In this document: positions 26,101-40,200 of the stretch, one piece after another
How the letters are laid out: each line of letters begins with the position of its first letter
Position numbering within the stretch: the first letter of the stretch is position 1
Assembly: GCF_014839805.1 (NCBI RefSeq)
Contig: NC_051138.1
Span: 12,150,983-12,214,982 of the forward strand
Length of the DNA stretch: 64,000 nucleotides
Origin: Manduca sexta
Lineage: Eukaryota > Arthropoda > Insecta > Lepidoptera > Sphingidae
Reading direction: 5' to 3'
Made by a program: the position numbers and the translations under genes
Notes under the pieces: model-generated
Database searches by the model: none
What the model was told of the DNA's origin: nothing
What the model saw: the letters and a program-made list of their open reading frames with translations, nothing else

Positions 26101-29100
26101 CTTTAAAAACGCTTTAGCCGTAACATAGATCAGCATGGATACGTAAATAAACAGAGATAGACATACAGTATAAAACACGTTTTTAGCTTATGGAGGAGTG
26201 TTTTTTTTAATTTTATTATTGCTTTGAATGACGAGACGAGCTTGCCGTTCGCCTGATGGTAAGCGATACGACCGCCCATAAACAGTAGAAACACCATCCA
26301 ATACCTTGAATTATAAAGTATACTTAGGTATTCCGCTGCACTCGCCGTCCTTAGACATGAGGTGTTAAGTCTCATTATTTCAAGTAGTTACACTGGCTAC
26401 AATGTCCTTCAAACTGGAACACAACAGTGACAACACACTGCTGCTTGGTGGCTGAAATAGACATGTGTGAATAACTATGAATTTAGGATAAAGCATATTA
26501 ATATTATATTCAAATACATTGCGATAGATACAATTTTTTCCAATTGTTTTTATTTATATAGCATTCTAAAGGCAATGGACGAAAGTACGTAGGAGAAAGC
26601 AATGATTTTAAGTTAATGTATGAATTTCATATACCATAGCATTTTCATATTATTATATTTTATATCATATTATAGTATTTAAAATGATCAATATGAGAAT
26701 TGTTTTTCATTATATATTTAAGTATATTAATTCTGATATAATTTTCAACAAGCAGTTACACTTTCGAATAAGTTGAATATTTTTAGGTCCAATATGAATT
26801 CAATACCACACGGGGTCCATTACCTTAATAATATGATAAAATCTATATTCATACTAATAAATAAATGCGAAAGTAACTCTGTCTTCTTATCTGCCTGTTA
26901 CGCTTTTAAGTCTAACGACTCAAACCTTTTTGATGAAATTTGGTATGGACTAAGCTTGAACTATGAAAAGAGCATAGGGTGTTTTATGTTTCTGGAAAGT
27001 ATAATGTGGGACTTTTGTTCAGAGGAGGTTTTCACATCGTTGAATCCTCGAGTAACACCTAGTTATATATAAGTTAACGTTAATTTATTCATAATTTCCT
27101 AACTGGTTCATTATGGAGTTCTAAATTAAGATTATTAAATATTAATACCACGAAATATTTGCTTTAAACATCAAATTAGTGATTCGAAAATTATCATATC
27201 TCAAAATTATTATCCAAACCCAAATTAAATCTGTATTGTTATTCAAAATGCCATGTAAATGGTTTAGTTTTGTAAGAATGATAACATTTTGCCTTTCTTA
27301 AAAATAACAATATTTTGCATAATATGATAACTAATATATTTTGCTCGTGATTCCGCTCAGAGGAAAAACTATTTTCAAAGATATATTTTTTTATAAAAGC
27401 TAACCTATTTCTTTCTCAGAGCCTTATTTTTTATAGACATCGGTTCTGTGATTCAGTCGTGAAAGCGTAATGGATTATTTTCGCAGATTTATATTTGCAT
27501 TATTAATATAAACTTATGAAAGTATGCAATTGTACTAACTTGCTACGGATTGATACTTACCCCTGCACGTAGATAAATATATTAAAGTAAGCGTCGATTA
27601 TTTCAATTCTTAATTTATAATGAATGTTATAAAATTTACTCATATATTCATTTATTTATTTTAAGTACATGATTGTTAAAAAGTAGACACAGCATTCACT
27701 AATAATACTTACAAAATATACATTAGGTTAACAATATTATGAAACTTACGATAATAACTTAATATACAACAGTTAAATAAAAAAGGTTAAAGATTTTATA
27801 CCAAAGGAGTCGTTATTCGAACTGTTGTTACGAAATGTAGAGGCACAATATATTTTAATAATAATTGTGTGATAACCTAAATCAGTGTTTAGTGTGTCAA
27901 TTGTTTGTGATTAACTAATATTGAAACACAGATTATATGGTAAGAGGGTAGGTCTTATTTTATTTCTAGGAATGTGTCGGTAGTCCATAATAACACGTTA
28001 GTAAATAATTATTTGCGCACTAATTTCAATTTTAAACCACTTTTTTTTACAACACCCTACGATGGTTGGCCTGGCAAAGGCCGGCTTATGCAAATACACC
28101 GGACTTTTTCGTGAGTGGTTTAGGCGTTCACAACTCTTGAAAATTACCCCCATGCTGAGGGCAACTCACTAACGGGTTACGAACCTGGGCTCAGGCCAGT
28201 CACTAGAAGAGGACGAGACTTCAACCATTATTGGCTTCTAAACCATGTTATTTCATATTATTATGAGTAATTAATAGAAAACTAACTTTTCTCTTGACTC
28301 TGTATGCATGTAAGATCTATTTCAAAATAAAAGTGTGCCAAATTTATTTCAAATCCATTAAGAGTTTATCTCTTTTTCAAACATCTCTGTTTAACATTTA
28401 CAAATTATTAAAATTAAAGTATTTTTCGGATTTTATCGCGGTTTTAATATTTTCGTTTTCTAATTTACAAATTAAATAACGTGATTTTCGAATTTAAACT
28501 TGCATACTGTTCAAACAAAATGCAATAGCAGAATATAGAATAAATATAGAATTTTTAATAGAAGCAACAACCTTGTGGATTTCTATAGCCATTAGTCAAT
28601 GCATTGCGCCGCTCCATTTTGTTTGAGGCATATCTAAATTTCCCGCGAAAATCAGCGGTCGCTTTGATGACATTCCCAAGGCTCCAAGATGTAATGCTTG
28701 ATCCCATTTTGACGTTTTCTTGTAGCATTTGCTCTATTTTGAATATAAAGGAAAATATTCGATAAGAAATAATCAGCGCTTAGACAACAAGATTTCGCCA
28801 ACATATGGTTCTGATTGGAGGTTCATTACACCAAACTGTAGAGCATTTGGTTAAAATCCTTTTCCATATATTAAATCCGCATTATAAAACTGTTAAAATA
28901 TTCCGTTTTTTAATTATAATCCAACCAATTTTTTTTATTTTCTTGCCGTCGAAGACCCATTATGATTCACATTATATTAACATATTATCGAAAGGAATAG
29001 TCCTAAAGTCAAACAGTATACTCAAGGCTTGTTCTTTACAATGGGCGATATTTCAATATATACTTGAGCCTTAAAATATGGATAACACAGTGGTGCTTGC

Positions 29101-32100
29101 AAACTGAAGTTTTTTTAAATACTTTCAGATTTATCTTAACCGCTTAATATCGGTTAGTCAGGATTTCTACCCAGACGGACCATCTTAACGCATAGTCTGT
29201 TTCTGCCGTCGAGCAGCAGTGGGCTAGTTTACATATCATGATTTAAAGGTATCTAAAGTTATTACCACGACCACTCTGTCAAGAGTGTTACGACTAAGAA
29301 GAAGAAGAAGAAAGCTATTATAAAACGTAATATCCAACGTCTGATTGATTGATTGATGATTGATGAGGGAATTTCAATACCATCAAAAATTGTATAATTT
29401 AAAGTTCTGGTATAGGCAGGCCATCATGTCTTCATATCGTCTTCAACTCCTGTAGGTAAAATAAAGTTCAGGTTTATGGGGATTCGTCATGATGGCTATA
29501 ATACGAAATACTTGTTTACAATCTCGTTAAATTATCAAATCTTTAATGCATGTGAAATGAAACCCTATTCTTTGACACATTACTTTATTAATTTGGGATT
29601 TTATTTAAGAATAGATGGAAACAGTAACTTATTACGATATATTGTCTGAAGAACATGTTATCTATTAACAAACAGCCACAGCAAATATTTTATTCGTCGT
29701 TTTCTCCTTCCATTTTGACCAGAATCAAGTCACATCGCTGTGAAATAAATGCAGGGCTGAACATTGTTAGCAATGTAAATACTTAAATAATGTACTTAGG
29801 AAAGCTTCAATAATACGTCTTAAGTTATTTTGTAATTCTTCAAAAGGCAAGCGGAGGTGTTACATGAAATTTATGATCGGGTCCAACTTGAGGAATTAAC
29901 GTATCCAAATCCATGCAAATTAGAATTAATAATAATATCAGCCTTGTATTATACATATAACTGTCCCACTACTACGCATGGGCCTCCTCTACTACCTAGT
30001 GCGGATTCGTAGACTTCACACACCTTTAAAACGGCGAAGGAAAACATTAAGAGTAAACTTGCACATCTGATAAGTTCTCATAAAAATTTTGGTGGATTGT
30101 AAAGTCAACCAATCTGCACTAGGCCAGCGTGGACTAAGTCGTAAAACCCACTCAGTAATAAAGGAGGCCGATACCCAACAGGACAATATATAATACAGTG
30201 CTGATATTATTTTTTACCGCTAAATGCTATGTTACGTCCCTTTATTGCTTAAAGTTGATTTTAAATTATACAAACATTTCATATTTTCATCATTTTGAAT
30301 CTTGTTTGTTATTGCGGTCTATATGATATCAGTTGATTTGTATTTTTATTTTATGTAAGGTTTAAGTTATATCCAGAGTAATTTACTTGACATTATCTAT
30401 AAGACTATGGGCCTATTTCACAACTTCTAAGTAAATGTTACTCTTCACATAAATGGATAAGCCGACCAAATACTAAAACAACACTAACCATTCTAACGTA
30501 TGCTCCAAAATACATAGTAATCTACATAACCTGTATAATCCGATAATTACCGTCAAATAAATTTTACTTGAAACTTGTGAAACAGGCACTTAGCCTTTAA
30601 TGGCGCAAGGTTTGCAATTTAAAATTCGAGGACTGTCGCTTACGGTTTAGGCGAGGGATCTTCGGCGAGTGGTTTTTCATTTCGTCATTCATGTTTATAA
30701 AAGAAACTAACATTTAATTAGTTTTGACTAGGCTTACAAATAAACATTTATTTAAGAGGCCGGTCGGTGCTGTAGAGTTTTTTATCAATCACATGAATGG
30801 GCCAGTGCCGTAGCCAGCACTGGCAACACGCGGCGAATATTGTCAATGTTAAGTTTAAGGCATTATTATATGACTCTATGTTGCATATCTTAGTAGGTAA
30901 CCACTATTATTTGTGAAGGAACAGAGTGTGCACCTATGTATTGCGCGCACACTTGTGCACTATAATATTTCCTGCGTAATTGGTTGATCTCCGTTGAGAT
31001 TGGCCACCGTGGTCGAAATTCGGTTAGGAAGGTATCACTTTTATCCATACCAACACACAAAGCTGAAGAGTTTGTTTGAACGTGCTAATCTCAGGAACTA
31101 CTAAACGAATTTTGATTTATTTTTTTACTACAAGGAAGCTTCAAGCTAGCGTACTCCTGATTGTTATATGCAACATTTTATCCCGAAAAACTTTTCCACG
31201 CGGTTGGAGTTGCAGACAAAAGCTAGTTAATAATTAGGTGTAACCCAAATCGTCCCTGCCTCTTGCTACGCCAAAATAGTTCAGTTTACTAGATCGACCA
31301 AGATGGTACAACTGTCAGATTTCCTAATCCGTACGGAACTTACAGTTTTTCTTTCTAATATCTAAGTGCGTTAAAAATATGAATCATTTTGTTTTTAAAA
31401 TATACCTTCGTGTATGCAAATACGATAGCCTTCGTATTGTAGCGGGCGAGGAGCCTACCAAACTAAAGGCTGCTGCTCGATCTAGCCATCACCGTAAGTT
31501 TTCTAGTTACGCGATTTGTTTCAGTTCCGTGCGTGACTAATGAGACCGAAATTCTTAAAATTCTTGATTACCCGAGGACATGATTTCTAATGTTGTTATT
31601 CTTGTTTCAAAAATAACAACGTTATTGCGTCTATACAAAAATTATAATTCTTATCCTTACAAATTATAAAACAAAATCCCCCGCTGCGTCTGTCTGTACA
31701 CGATAGACTAAAACTATTGAACGGATTTTCGAACGGTTTTCACCAATAGGCGGAGTGATTCAACAGGAAGGATTATATAATTCATTAACATTTTATACGG
31801 CAGAAAAAAATTTAGGCATATATGTCTACTCGTGCTAAGCCGGAGGGACTCGCTAGTATACTAAGTAAGCGGACACTTAAGACTGCCACATTTCCATTTG
31901 ATTCAAGTTGCCCGAAATTAAATTGACCTTGATAAGAAAATACAAAATGGAATTCAATTGTCATGTATATAACCTCTGCGGTATTACGACACTAGTTTAT
32001 TTCTACTACGTTGTACTTATTTGTCTTTGCTTGTACTCGCACTTCAAGAACTTTATGACTTAAAAAGACAAGTAATAAGAGTTTTTATATCCATACACGA

Positions 32101-35100
32101 TGAAGTAATTCTATTCTACATGATTCAAGAGTAAAGAAACCTAAGAAAAATATCAACGTAATAGCTAAAAACGCTGTTTCATAAGCCAAGCACATATCAG
32201 TGGTGAAAGGTGAAATTTTCCGAAAGCGAATCCGATATAACATACATCGGGAATTATAGGCACGATGAATGCGGTCTGCAAATCATTCTGATAATTAAAT
32301 TCTATATAAATGGAAGCAGGCCGGAATCGAGTTATATGGACCTATCGCCACTGGCACCTATATATTATGGAATATATGAAGAAAAATCTTTGGACCCCTT
32401 CTAAAGCACGTTTCGCACGACGAGGGTAGGGTTTGATATAATTAAAGTTCGTATAAAAATGGTACCGAATAGTGCATGTTAGAACCTCTTTATAAGTTAG
32501 AATAAAAAAGTAAAATGTGTAACAGCCTAATTATATTGTAACGTTATCATCATCAGCCCTGTATTATATACGGTCCTACTGCTGGGCACGGGCCTTCTCT
32601 ACTACTGAGAGGGATTAGGCCTTAGTCCACCACGCTGGCCTAGTGCGGATTGGTAGACTTCACCCAACCTCAAATTTCCTATAGAAAATTTCTCAGGTAT
32701 GCAGGTTTCCTCACGATGTTTTCCTTTACCGTTTAAGGAAGCGATAATTCATAATGAACACACACATAATTATTTTTTTTAGATAACTCAGAGGTGTATG
32801 CCCTTTGGTTTTGAATCTGCGGACATTCGTCTCCGCAGTCCGTTCCACAACTAACTAGGCTATCGCCGCTATAAGTACAATATGTAACAGCCTAATTATA
32901 TTGTAATGTTAAGTATTATTGTAATACACCTAGCTTTTCAACCATATGTATATTTATATAAATAAATGTCTTGGTTCGTTTTAAATTACAAATATTAAAT
33001 TGAACGGTCGAATTTCCACCACTGGACAACCACAAGTACATATAAATGGACATTATTAAATAATTGCCCATTGCCGTTCGCATATGATAAACAGCATGTT
33101 TATTCGATTTAAGAAATGTTCAGTGAATCGTCTTATCGTATCATTGTAGATGATTTTGAAAATGTTTTTATAAAAATTCTGAACAAAACAAATCATAAAA
33201 TAATTAGACTTGCTTTCTTTCATAAAAATAGCAAAACTTCTGTTGATTATTTCAGAGTTGACATCCTAAAGCTCATATTATTTATCATTATACTGTATTA
33301 ACATTTATAATTTACATGTTTATGCTCACTTGAATTTCTTTTTGTGAAATAAAAGGCTCAATATACACGATCCTGAGATGTATCGTGGATTCACGTTAAA
33401 CTAACAAAATACATGGTTTATCTTTGTATGGGATATTTTATCAAACTCAGCCATTTAGTAGCTCCTCTTATAGTTATCCTACTTTATATAATGTAAGGAA
33501 TTCGTATCCAATATGGCGATAGGCTCGCCCACATCACATCGTGGGACGGAACATACTTATTGAAAATTGGGTGTCCTGGTTTCATATCTGCTTACCTCTT
33601 TAGGAAAAAGCCATGATGTGTGTTATGTAAGAAGAATTCAAGAGCATTGAGAATTGATGTAAAGAGCTCTGTAGTAAGTTTACGATGAAAATCAGACCAT
33701 GCTTTTTGGCTTTGTTTGAGCTTGAGAACACACACCAATATTACGTCAAAACTGTTTTTTTTATTTTATTTAATGAGTATGGTCGTAATTTCACTGTCAT
33801 GTACGTCCGCTTTACCGATGGTCACTCACTTTTCAGGATTTCGAAGTTATATTAATATTTTTTTCATAAATCCCTAGCTCATTCCGACGCTGGACCCGAC
33901 AAAAAAACTCCGACAAAATATAATGTACATTGTACATCTTCCCTAACTTCATAGTCGTAGCAATTTGGAAATTTATACTTACTAAATCATTAAGTCAAAA
34001 GTTAATTATTAACAAGGTTGTACTTTCGTTATTTCCTCGACATAGTAGATAAATAGTTAGTCATATAGATTAACGGTAATCTGATTCTAACGTAAACAAA
34101 CTTTTACTGCATAAGCCTTCTGTCTAAAACATAGCGTATTTTATACGCGTACGTTTTATTAATAAAAATTAAGCCAGTTTTCACTCCGAGCACAACTCAG
34201 AAGTGATCGGATACACCTATTTGACTGCCAGATCGGCTATTACCAAGTCTCATAAATTTTACAGTTATCTCAAAAATACTTTTCTCGCTGCGACGAGATA
34301 GGCTACGGTTAAATCTAAATACGAGGCCTGACTAGATTTTACAGTAACATTTATACCTTTAATAAAATTGTAACAGGCCGATATCAATACATTATAGATA
34401 TTGAGGAAAAGTTAATAGAGGGTCTTTGTTGGAGCCACAGAAGCCAAAACAGTTTTTAGACTTTTCTCTCTGGCTGAATGTTCGTACAATGTACATGCAT
34501 CATGCAAAAATTACTACATGAATACTGAATGATACAATGCTAGAAAAGGTGTAAGTTAAAATATGGGCTCCATTCATCCGGCAAAATATAAAGCGGAAAT
34601 TTTAACCCGGAAAAACCATTTCACGTAAACGAAACCGCGAGCAAAATTTAGTTCCTAATAAATGCGACAAACGATTTTCAAAATTTCAACTTATTTGCAG
34701 GAAATATGCATTCTGCCCAAATCAGGAAGTTGTGTTTTAGAATATCTTTTGTTTATTAGTTAATTATTGACCTGGTCCGGTTATTTTACAGAACAGCAGA
34801 GAGACGGTGCTGTACGTGCTAGACTGCGTGTTTTCTGTGACGGTGGTGGGCTCGCTGGTGGTGTTCGTGTGGCGCGGCTCCTGGGCTCTGCTTGACATCT
34901 TCCTCTTTCCTGAGGACACGGTCAGGTCCTGTTGGACCTCGTTGGTGAGTGTATTTCATTTTATGTCTTAGAATGTGCTATTGTTTAAATTTGGAATGTA
35001 CTATATTCCACATTTAATTTTTTTTGCTGTATTATGGACTTTGTTGGTGAGTGTTTTGGAAAATAGATTAAAATATAGCAAAGTTATCACACCTTTTTCA

Positions 35101-37188
35101 CTAATAAAAGAAGGAATGTAATATCCATCAAAGAACCATTTCCCGAAAAGCACAACTTACGCATAAATAGGTACCTACAGCAAGTATGTATTTACTAGGT
35201 AAAAGACTGTGACTTAGTTCTTTGTTGTTTTATTTGCCCCTATTACATTAAAACCTGGGTAATTGAGTCCTGGATAAGTAAAAGGCCTCTGTTACTTATA
35301 ATCACAATGAGGTCCCGACATTTTCGCATTGAAATACCTCCGTTACTGAGAATTTTCAAACTTAATTAATTGAGAACTTTATAATTTAGACTTATAGCTC
35401 AACTAGCGACCCGCCCCGGCTTCGCACGGGTGCAATGCTGATACTAAATACACTACAGAAAAACTGTGAACGTTGTATATAAACACATAATATATGTGTT
35501 TATATACAACGTTCATATATGTATGAACATATATATAACGTTGTATCATATATGTTCGTATATGACACGCGGCATAAATAGACATTGCGATGGTACCTAC
35601 CCAGGCGGACTCCCACATATGAGAGGCCTAGCACCAGTAAATTTCCAGTGATCGTAGAAAGTCACCTCTGTAAATCCCTCTCAAAGTACCTTTAATTAAG
35701 ACAACTGCCATGGGAAACTAGGTAAATAAAAAACTTTTATAATTGATATATATCATAGATCCCTTGAGATCCCAGTTATACAGGTTTCAATGTATTATGC
35801 AATCATTGGTTTTAGGTATATTTTTTACATTTCATCATTATTAAACAAAGGTATTACATAAATCTCGGTAAATACTCTACAATTAACAACGTACGTCATT
35901 AAATTAGCTATATAAATGTATACAAAGCTTAACTAAGTTTGTCTAAACATTTATAAGTAAATATTTATAAAAAGAATAAATAGTAATACGGCGCTGAGTA
36001 TTCCCTAAATTGTAATGGCGCCAGACATTTGTTTTGTATTTTAATTGTTGATACTGCTATTTGATAACAGTAAAATGTATATTGGACAATTATTTAAGTA
36101 TCAATAAAGTTTTCTGGAAGGTTTATTCTAAGTCAATATTTGCTACCAATACCCATAGTATGCTCAAAAATTAAAAAATCTGGAAACAAATCTGCCTCGA
36201 CGTAATGACTACAAGGCCCTTAAACAAGATGTTTCTTGAAATGAAAACAAAAAAAAAAGGAATAGGAATGCGATTTACTAACGATAGATCTATATCATGG
36301 AAACACATATTCCCGTGCTTCTTTGTAATTTTTTTCTTTTTTTAATTCGGTCATGGCAAGGTACCACTGCACCTGATGGTAGGTGGAGAGGAGTTCAGTA
36401 GAATGTTGACTGCCGACATGATTAGCCTTCGATTACGCCGGCCTGTTGGAACCGGATATTCACAGACTGATCCTGTTATCTATTAGCGATAGCGATGGCA
36501 GAAAGCCATCATGTTTAAGGTAATACCAGTCCTCTAGTGGTGAAAGGTAAAATTTTCCGAAAGAGAGCCTGACACATATGCATAAATGCGGTCTACAAAT
36601 CTTTCGAATGATAATTGGATTTTCCATAAATTCTACATACAAGGAAGCTGGCATGAATCCGGCTACATAGACCGCTGGCCAATGCTCGCTACTCCATTCG
36701 ACCGTCTGTTTTACTGGTCTTAAATAATATCGAGACAGTTATACAAATTCCTTAACAAACTAACATTCAAGATTTTAGACTTAAAATTAATCTTGTATGT
36801 TGAAAATATTAAGTTATCAAAAACATATTGTAAAACTCCAGTCAACATGAGAATATTTTATGTCTGACTGAGGAAACATTCAACAAACATAAAACGTAAA
36901 TATTATAATTGTGAGGTATATTTTTACTTTATTTCCTGCTGTAGAGTTATCTGTTAGTGTAATCAAATAATTATTGTTCCGTGTACTTTCTAATATAGAA
37001 TCATAAACTGTTTACAAGTTATATTTTTATTATGATGTTGTTTTCAATTAACCAGTTTGTGTAAGGAATAAAATGGTTATGCTAATTCAAGATTTGGTAT
37101 ATCTATGTGATAATTGGATCTGAGAAATCATATTTATTTCGTAATTTTACTGAGTTTTACTATAATCAAAATTTATATATATATATAA

Positions 37189-37287
<99 letters not shown>

Positions 37288-40200
37288 TATTCGTATATAC
37301 ATAGTCATACATCAAACAAGCATATAACTTCTTAAAAACATAATACTATTGTTCTTCATATTAATATAAAAATCGAGAAGTTTGTTTGTTTGCTTGAAGG
37401 CGCTAACATCATGAATTTGACTAGTTTTTACTAACAGGAAGCTACATAACTCCGGAGGGCTGGAGGCTACTTTATATCCCGAGAAAATATTTACCTCTGA
37501 AAAACTATCACGCGGGCGGAACCACAGACAAAACTAGTCTGTAATAAACCAGGTGAAAATTATTGTGAAAAAACATCATCATAATGTAAAAAAGTATATT
37601 TTTCCGCATATGGGTCATTATATATCTCGCCATTGAGTCAGTGACCACTTATGGAACGCAATTGCCTCTTCCTTTCGCGTCCGTCTTGTGTCCCCCACTA
37701 TACACACAATATTGTACTACGATATTATTAGGATCTGAAATGGTGTGGAATTAGAACGTTGGTGCGATCAGCTGATTTATGATGCTCGACTGTATGCTAG
37801 ATGTTTGTATTTTCATTGAATTCAAAATAAGATTATGGATAAGGAATGTTCTAGAAGAAAGGTTCTGGGAATATTAGCTTTGAATATTTAAGGATAATTT
37901 TTTTTTTGTGATAATCTGTTTAAAATATCTGTGTAGAGACGTATATTTACTCTCCATAAGATTCTTAAATAAGTATGAGGTTTCATTTTCTACGTATTTA
38001 ATTGAATTCTATGTTTTTAATTCATTTAGATATTAATATGACTAACAATTCTTTGACCATTAGTACAAATTACCGAACAAGACTTAAAAAGTTTTATAGA
38101 AGGAAATTTTGTATCCGTTAAATAAACTCACCTGCTTTCAATTGATGTATAACTTGGATTTTTGTGACCATTTTCACAATCACTGCCTATCATTTTTTTC
38201 TCAAGCAAAAAATAAACAACTAAATAATTACCTATTCCAAAGAGTCCAACTTACACACTACTAGATAAAATGAACGCACATAACCCTGAATCTACAATAC
38301 TTCATTCATCTCTTGTTAGACTTGAGCTCCACGTTCAATACCAAGGCGAGATGAATTAGAAGCACGTGGGCATGGACAGAAATACCTCGTTTATCAGTAA
38401 ACAGCGGAACAGCACGGTTGACGCGTTTACCTCATCAGGTTTCTTCCTGAAACTCTTGCGCATAAATTGGATAATTTTCATGTTAATGTGGAAGGTGATC
38501 GTATGCATACACCGACTCTCATTATGCTAATTTAGGATGAAGTCATTGTTATTTCTTTTGTTCTTTCAAGCAAATGATTTATTTCTATTACCGGAAGTGA
38601 TTTCTGCTATTATTTTCATAAAAGTGCCCTCATTCGTTTACAAGTAATAAATCATGCTTCTAAGAATATTTGAGGTACAAATACTTATTACTTTAGTCTT
38701 CACATCTACTGCCAGATCATATTCTCTCTAATCATTATCTTTTTAACCAAGTATATTACAACGATTCATAAGTAGGTTCTGTTGGAGATTGTAACCTTCG
38801 TCGTGACTTATTATTTTTTATATGTTCTATTTTTAGAACTAATTGTATTTTGTTTGCCATAGTTACTTCTCTTTAGTCCGAAATAAACACTCATGTCAAT
38901 AACATCTTTTTACTAACTTTATTTAATTACTAAGAACATATACCATATTTACAACACGTTATCAGCACGAACGCTTAGTTCTTAGTTTTTTCACATTTTT
39001 TGGTAAAATAAAGTTGTATATATTTTTTGTGTGACTAGGAAATAGTAATAGTCTGAAAATGTCACATGAATCTGGAGATGTTTCGAGTGTGAAAAATTCC
39101 CCGTCGTCGAGCTCATCTTTTACATTTTCATGTTTGAGGAATAAAGATGGATATCCTACATGGAAATTTAAGATGCGAAATTACCTTATCCATGAGGATT
39201 TATGGGAAACAATTAGTGGATACCGAGATGGAGACACAACCCATGCCTCTACAAAGGTACGCAAAGACGCAAAGGCATTAGCAAAGATATGCTTATCAGT
39301 AGAAGGTGCAGCGATAACCCATATAAGATGTGCGAAAACTGCATCTGAGGCATGGACTTGTTTGCAAAAAGCCTTTGAAGATAAGGGAATAGGACGAAGA
39401 TTATTTTTGGAGCGTAGACTGTACAGGTTGAGTCTATCAGAGTTCAAAAATATTGAACTATATATTAACGCAGTTATGTCAACCGCACAGGATCTTGCGG
39501 ATATTGATGTAGTCATAGAGGACAAGTCTATTGCTGCAATACTTTTGGGAGGTCTAACTCCAAGGTATGAACCTCTCATTATGGCTTTAGAAAATTGCAA
39601 TGTAGACGTGACTACAGAGTTGGTGAAAACAAAACTGCTTAATGAAATGTCCAAAGATGTGGCTACATCATTAGACTCTGTCTTTCATGCGAAGAAGAAG
39701 CCTAAGTCAATGAAGAAGAATATAGTTTGTTATGAGTGCAAGACACCTGGACATAAGAGACCAGACTGTCCACAGAGAAACAAGAAGGAGAAAGGCAATG
39801 CGGTAAATACCAATGATACGATATTTACAAGTCTTAATACTTCTGGAAACCCAAGAAAGGACATAATTTATGTAGATTCAGGTTGTACTAGACACATGAC
39901 TTCTAGACGGGACTGGTTTCAGAATATCTCGATACAGAATCAAGGTACTGTTACTGTCGCAAATGGAGAACAGATTAAGTGCTGCGGAATTGGAAATATT
40001 TCAATAAACACGCCCGAGAACGTGGTCAACAATATTAGTGATGTTGCTTATATACCAGATTTGAAAGCTAGTTTGTTATCTGTATATAAAACTGTTGAAA
40101 AGGGTTTTATTTGTGTTTTTGATAAAAATGGATGTAACTTTTATAAATCTGATACTTTTAATTTTACAGGTGAATCTGTTGCTCATGCCTCGCCCTGTGG

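Larger units (their letters stand above)
25389..34791. other. Long fusl intron, no coding exon seen
   Basis: About 9.4 kb separates the N-half and C-half exons. I looked for further WRGxW-type exons that could give the first N-half its own C-half and found none. Contents are AT-rich intron plus repeats near 26205-26465, 26850-27060, 28045-28245, 29939-30180, 31075-31230, 32195-32400, 32555-32875 and 33500-33625. Confidence 0.6.

Noticed and set aside
26773..27072. 99-codon open frame
   Set aside because: It overlaps a common interspersed repeat (GATGAAATTTGGTATGG), and the translation shows no domain.
37173..37285. The AT run as an origin or regulatory element
   Set aside because: It is a plain dinucleotide microsatellite with no associated motif.
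39181..39654. 157-codon minus-strand open frame
   Set aside because: It is the antisense shadow of the copia Gag region.
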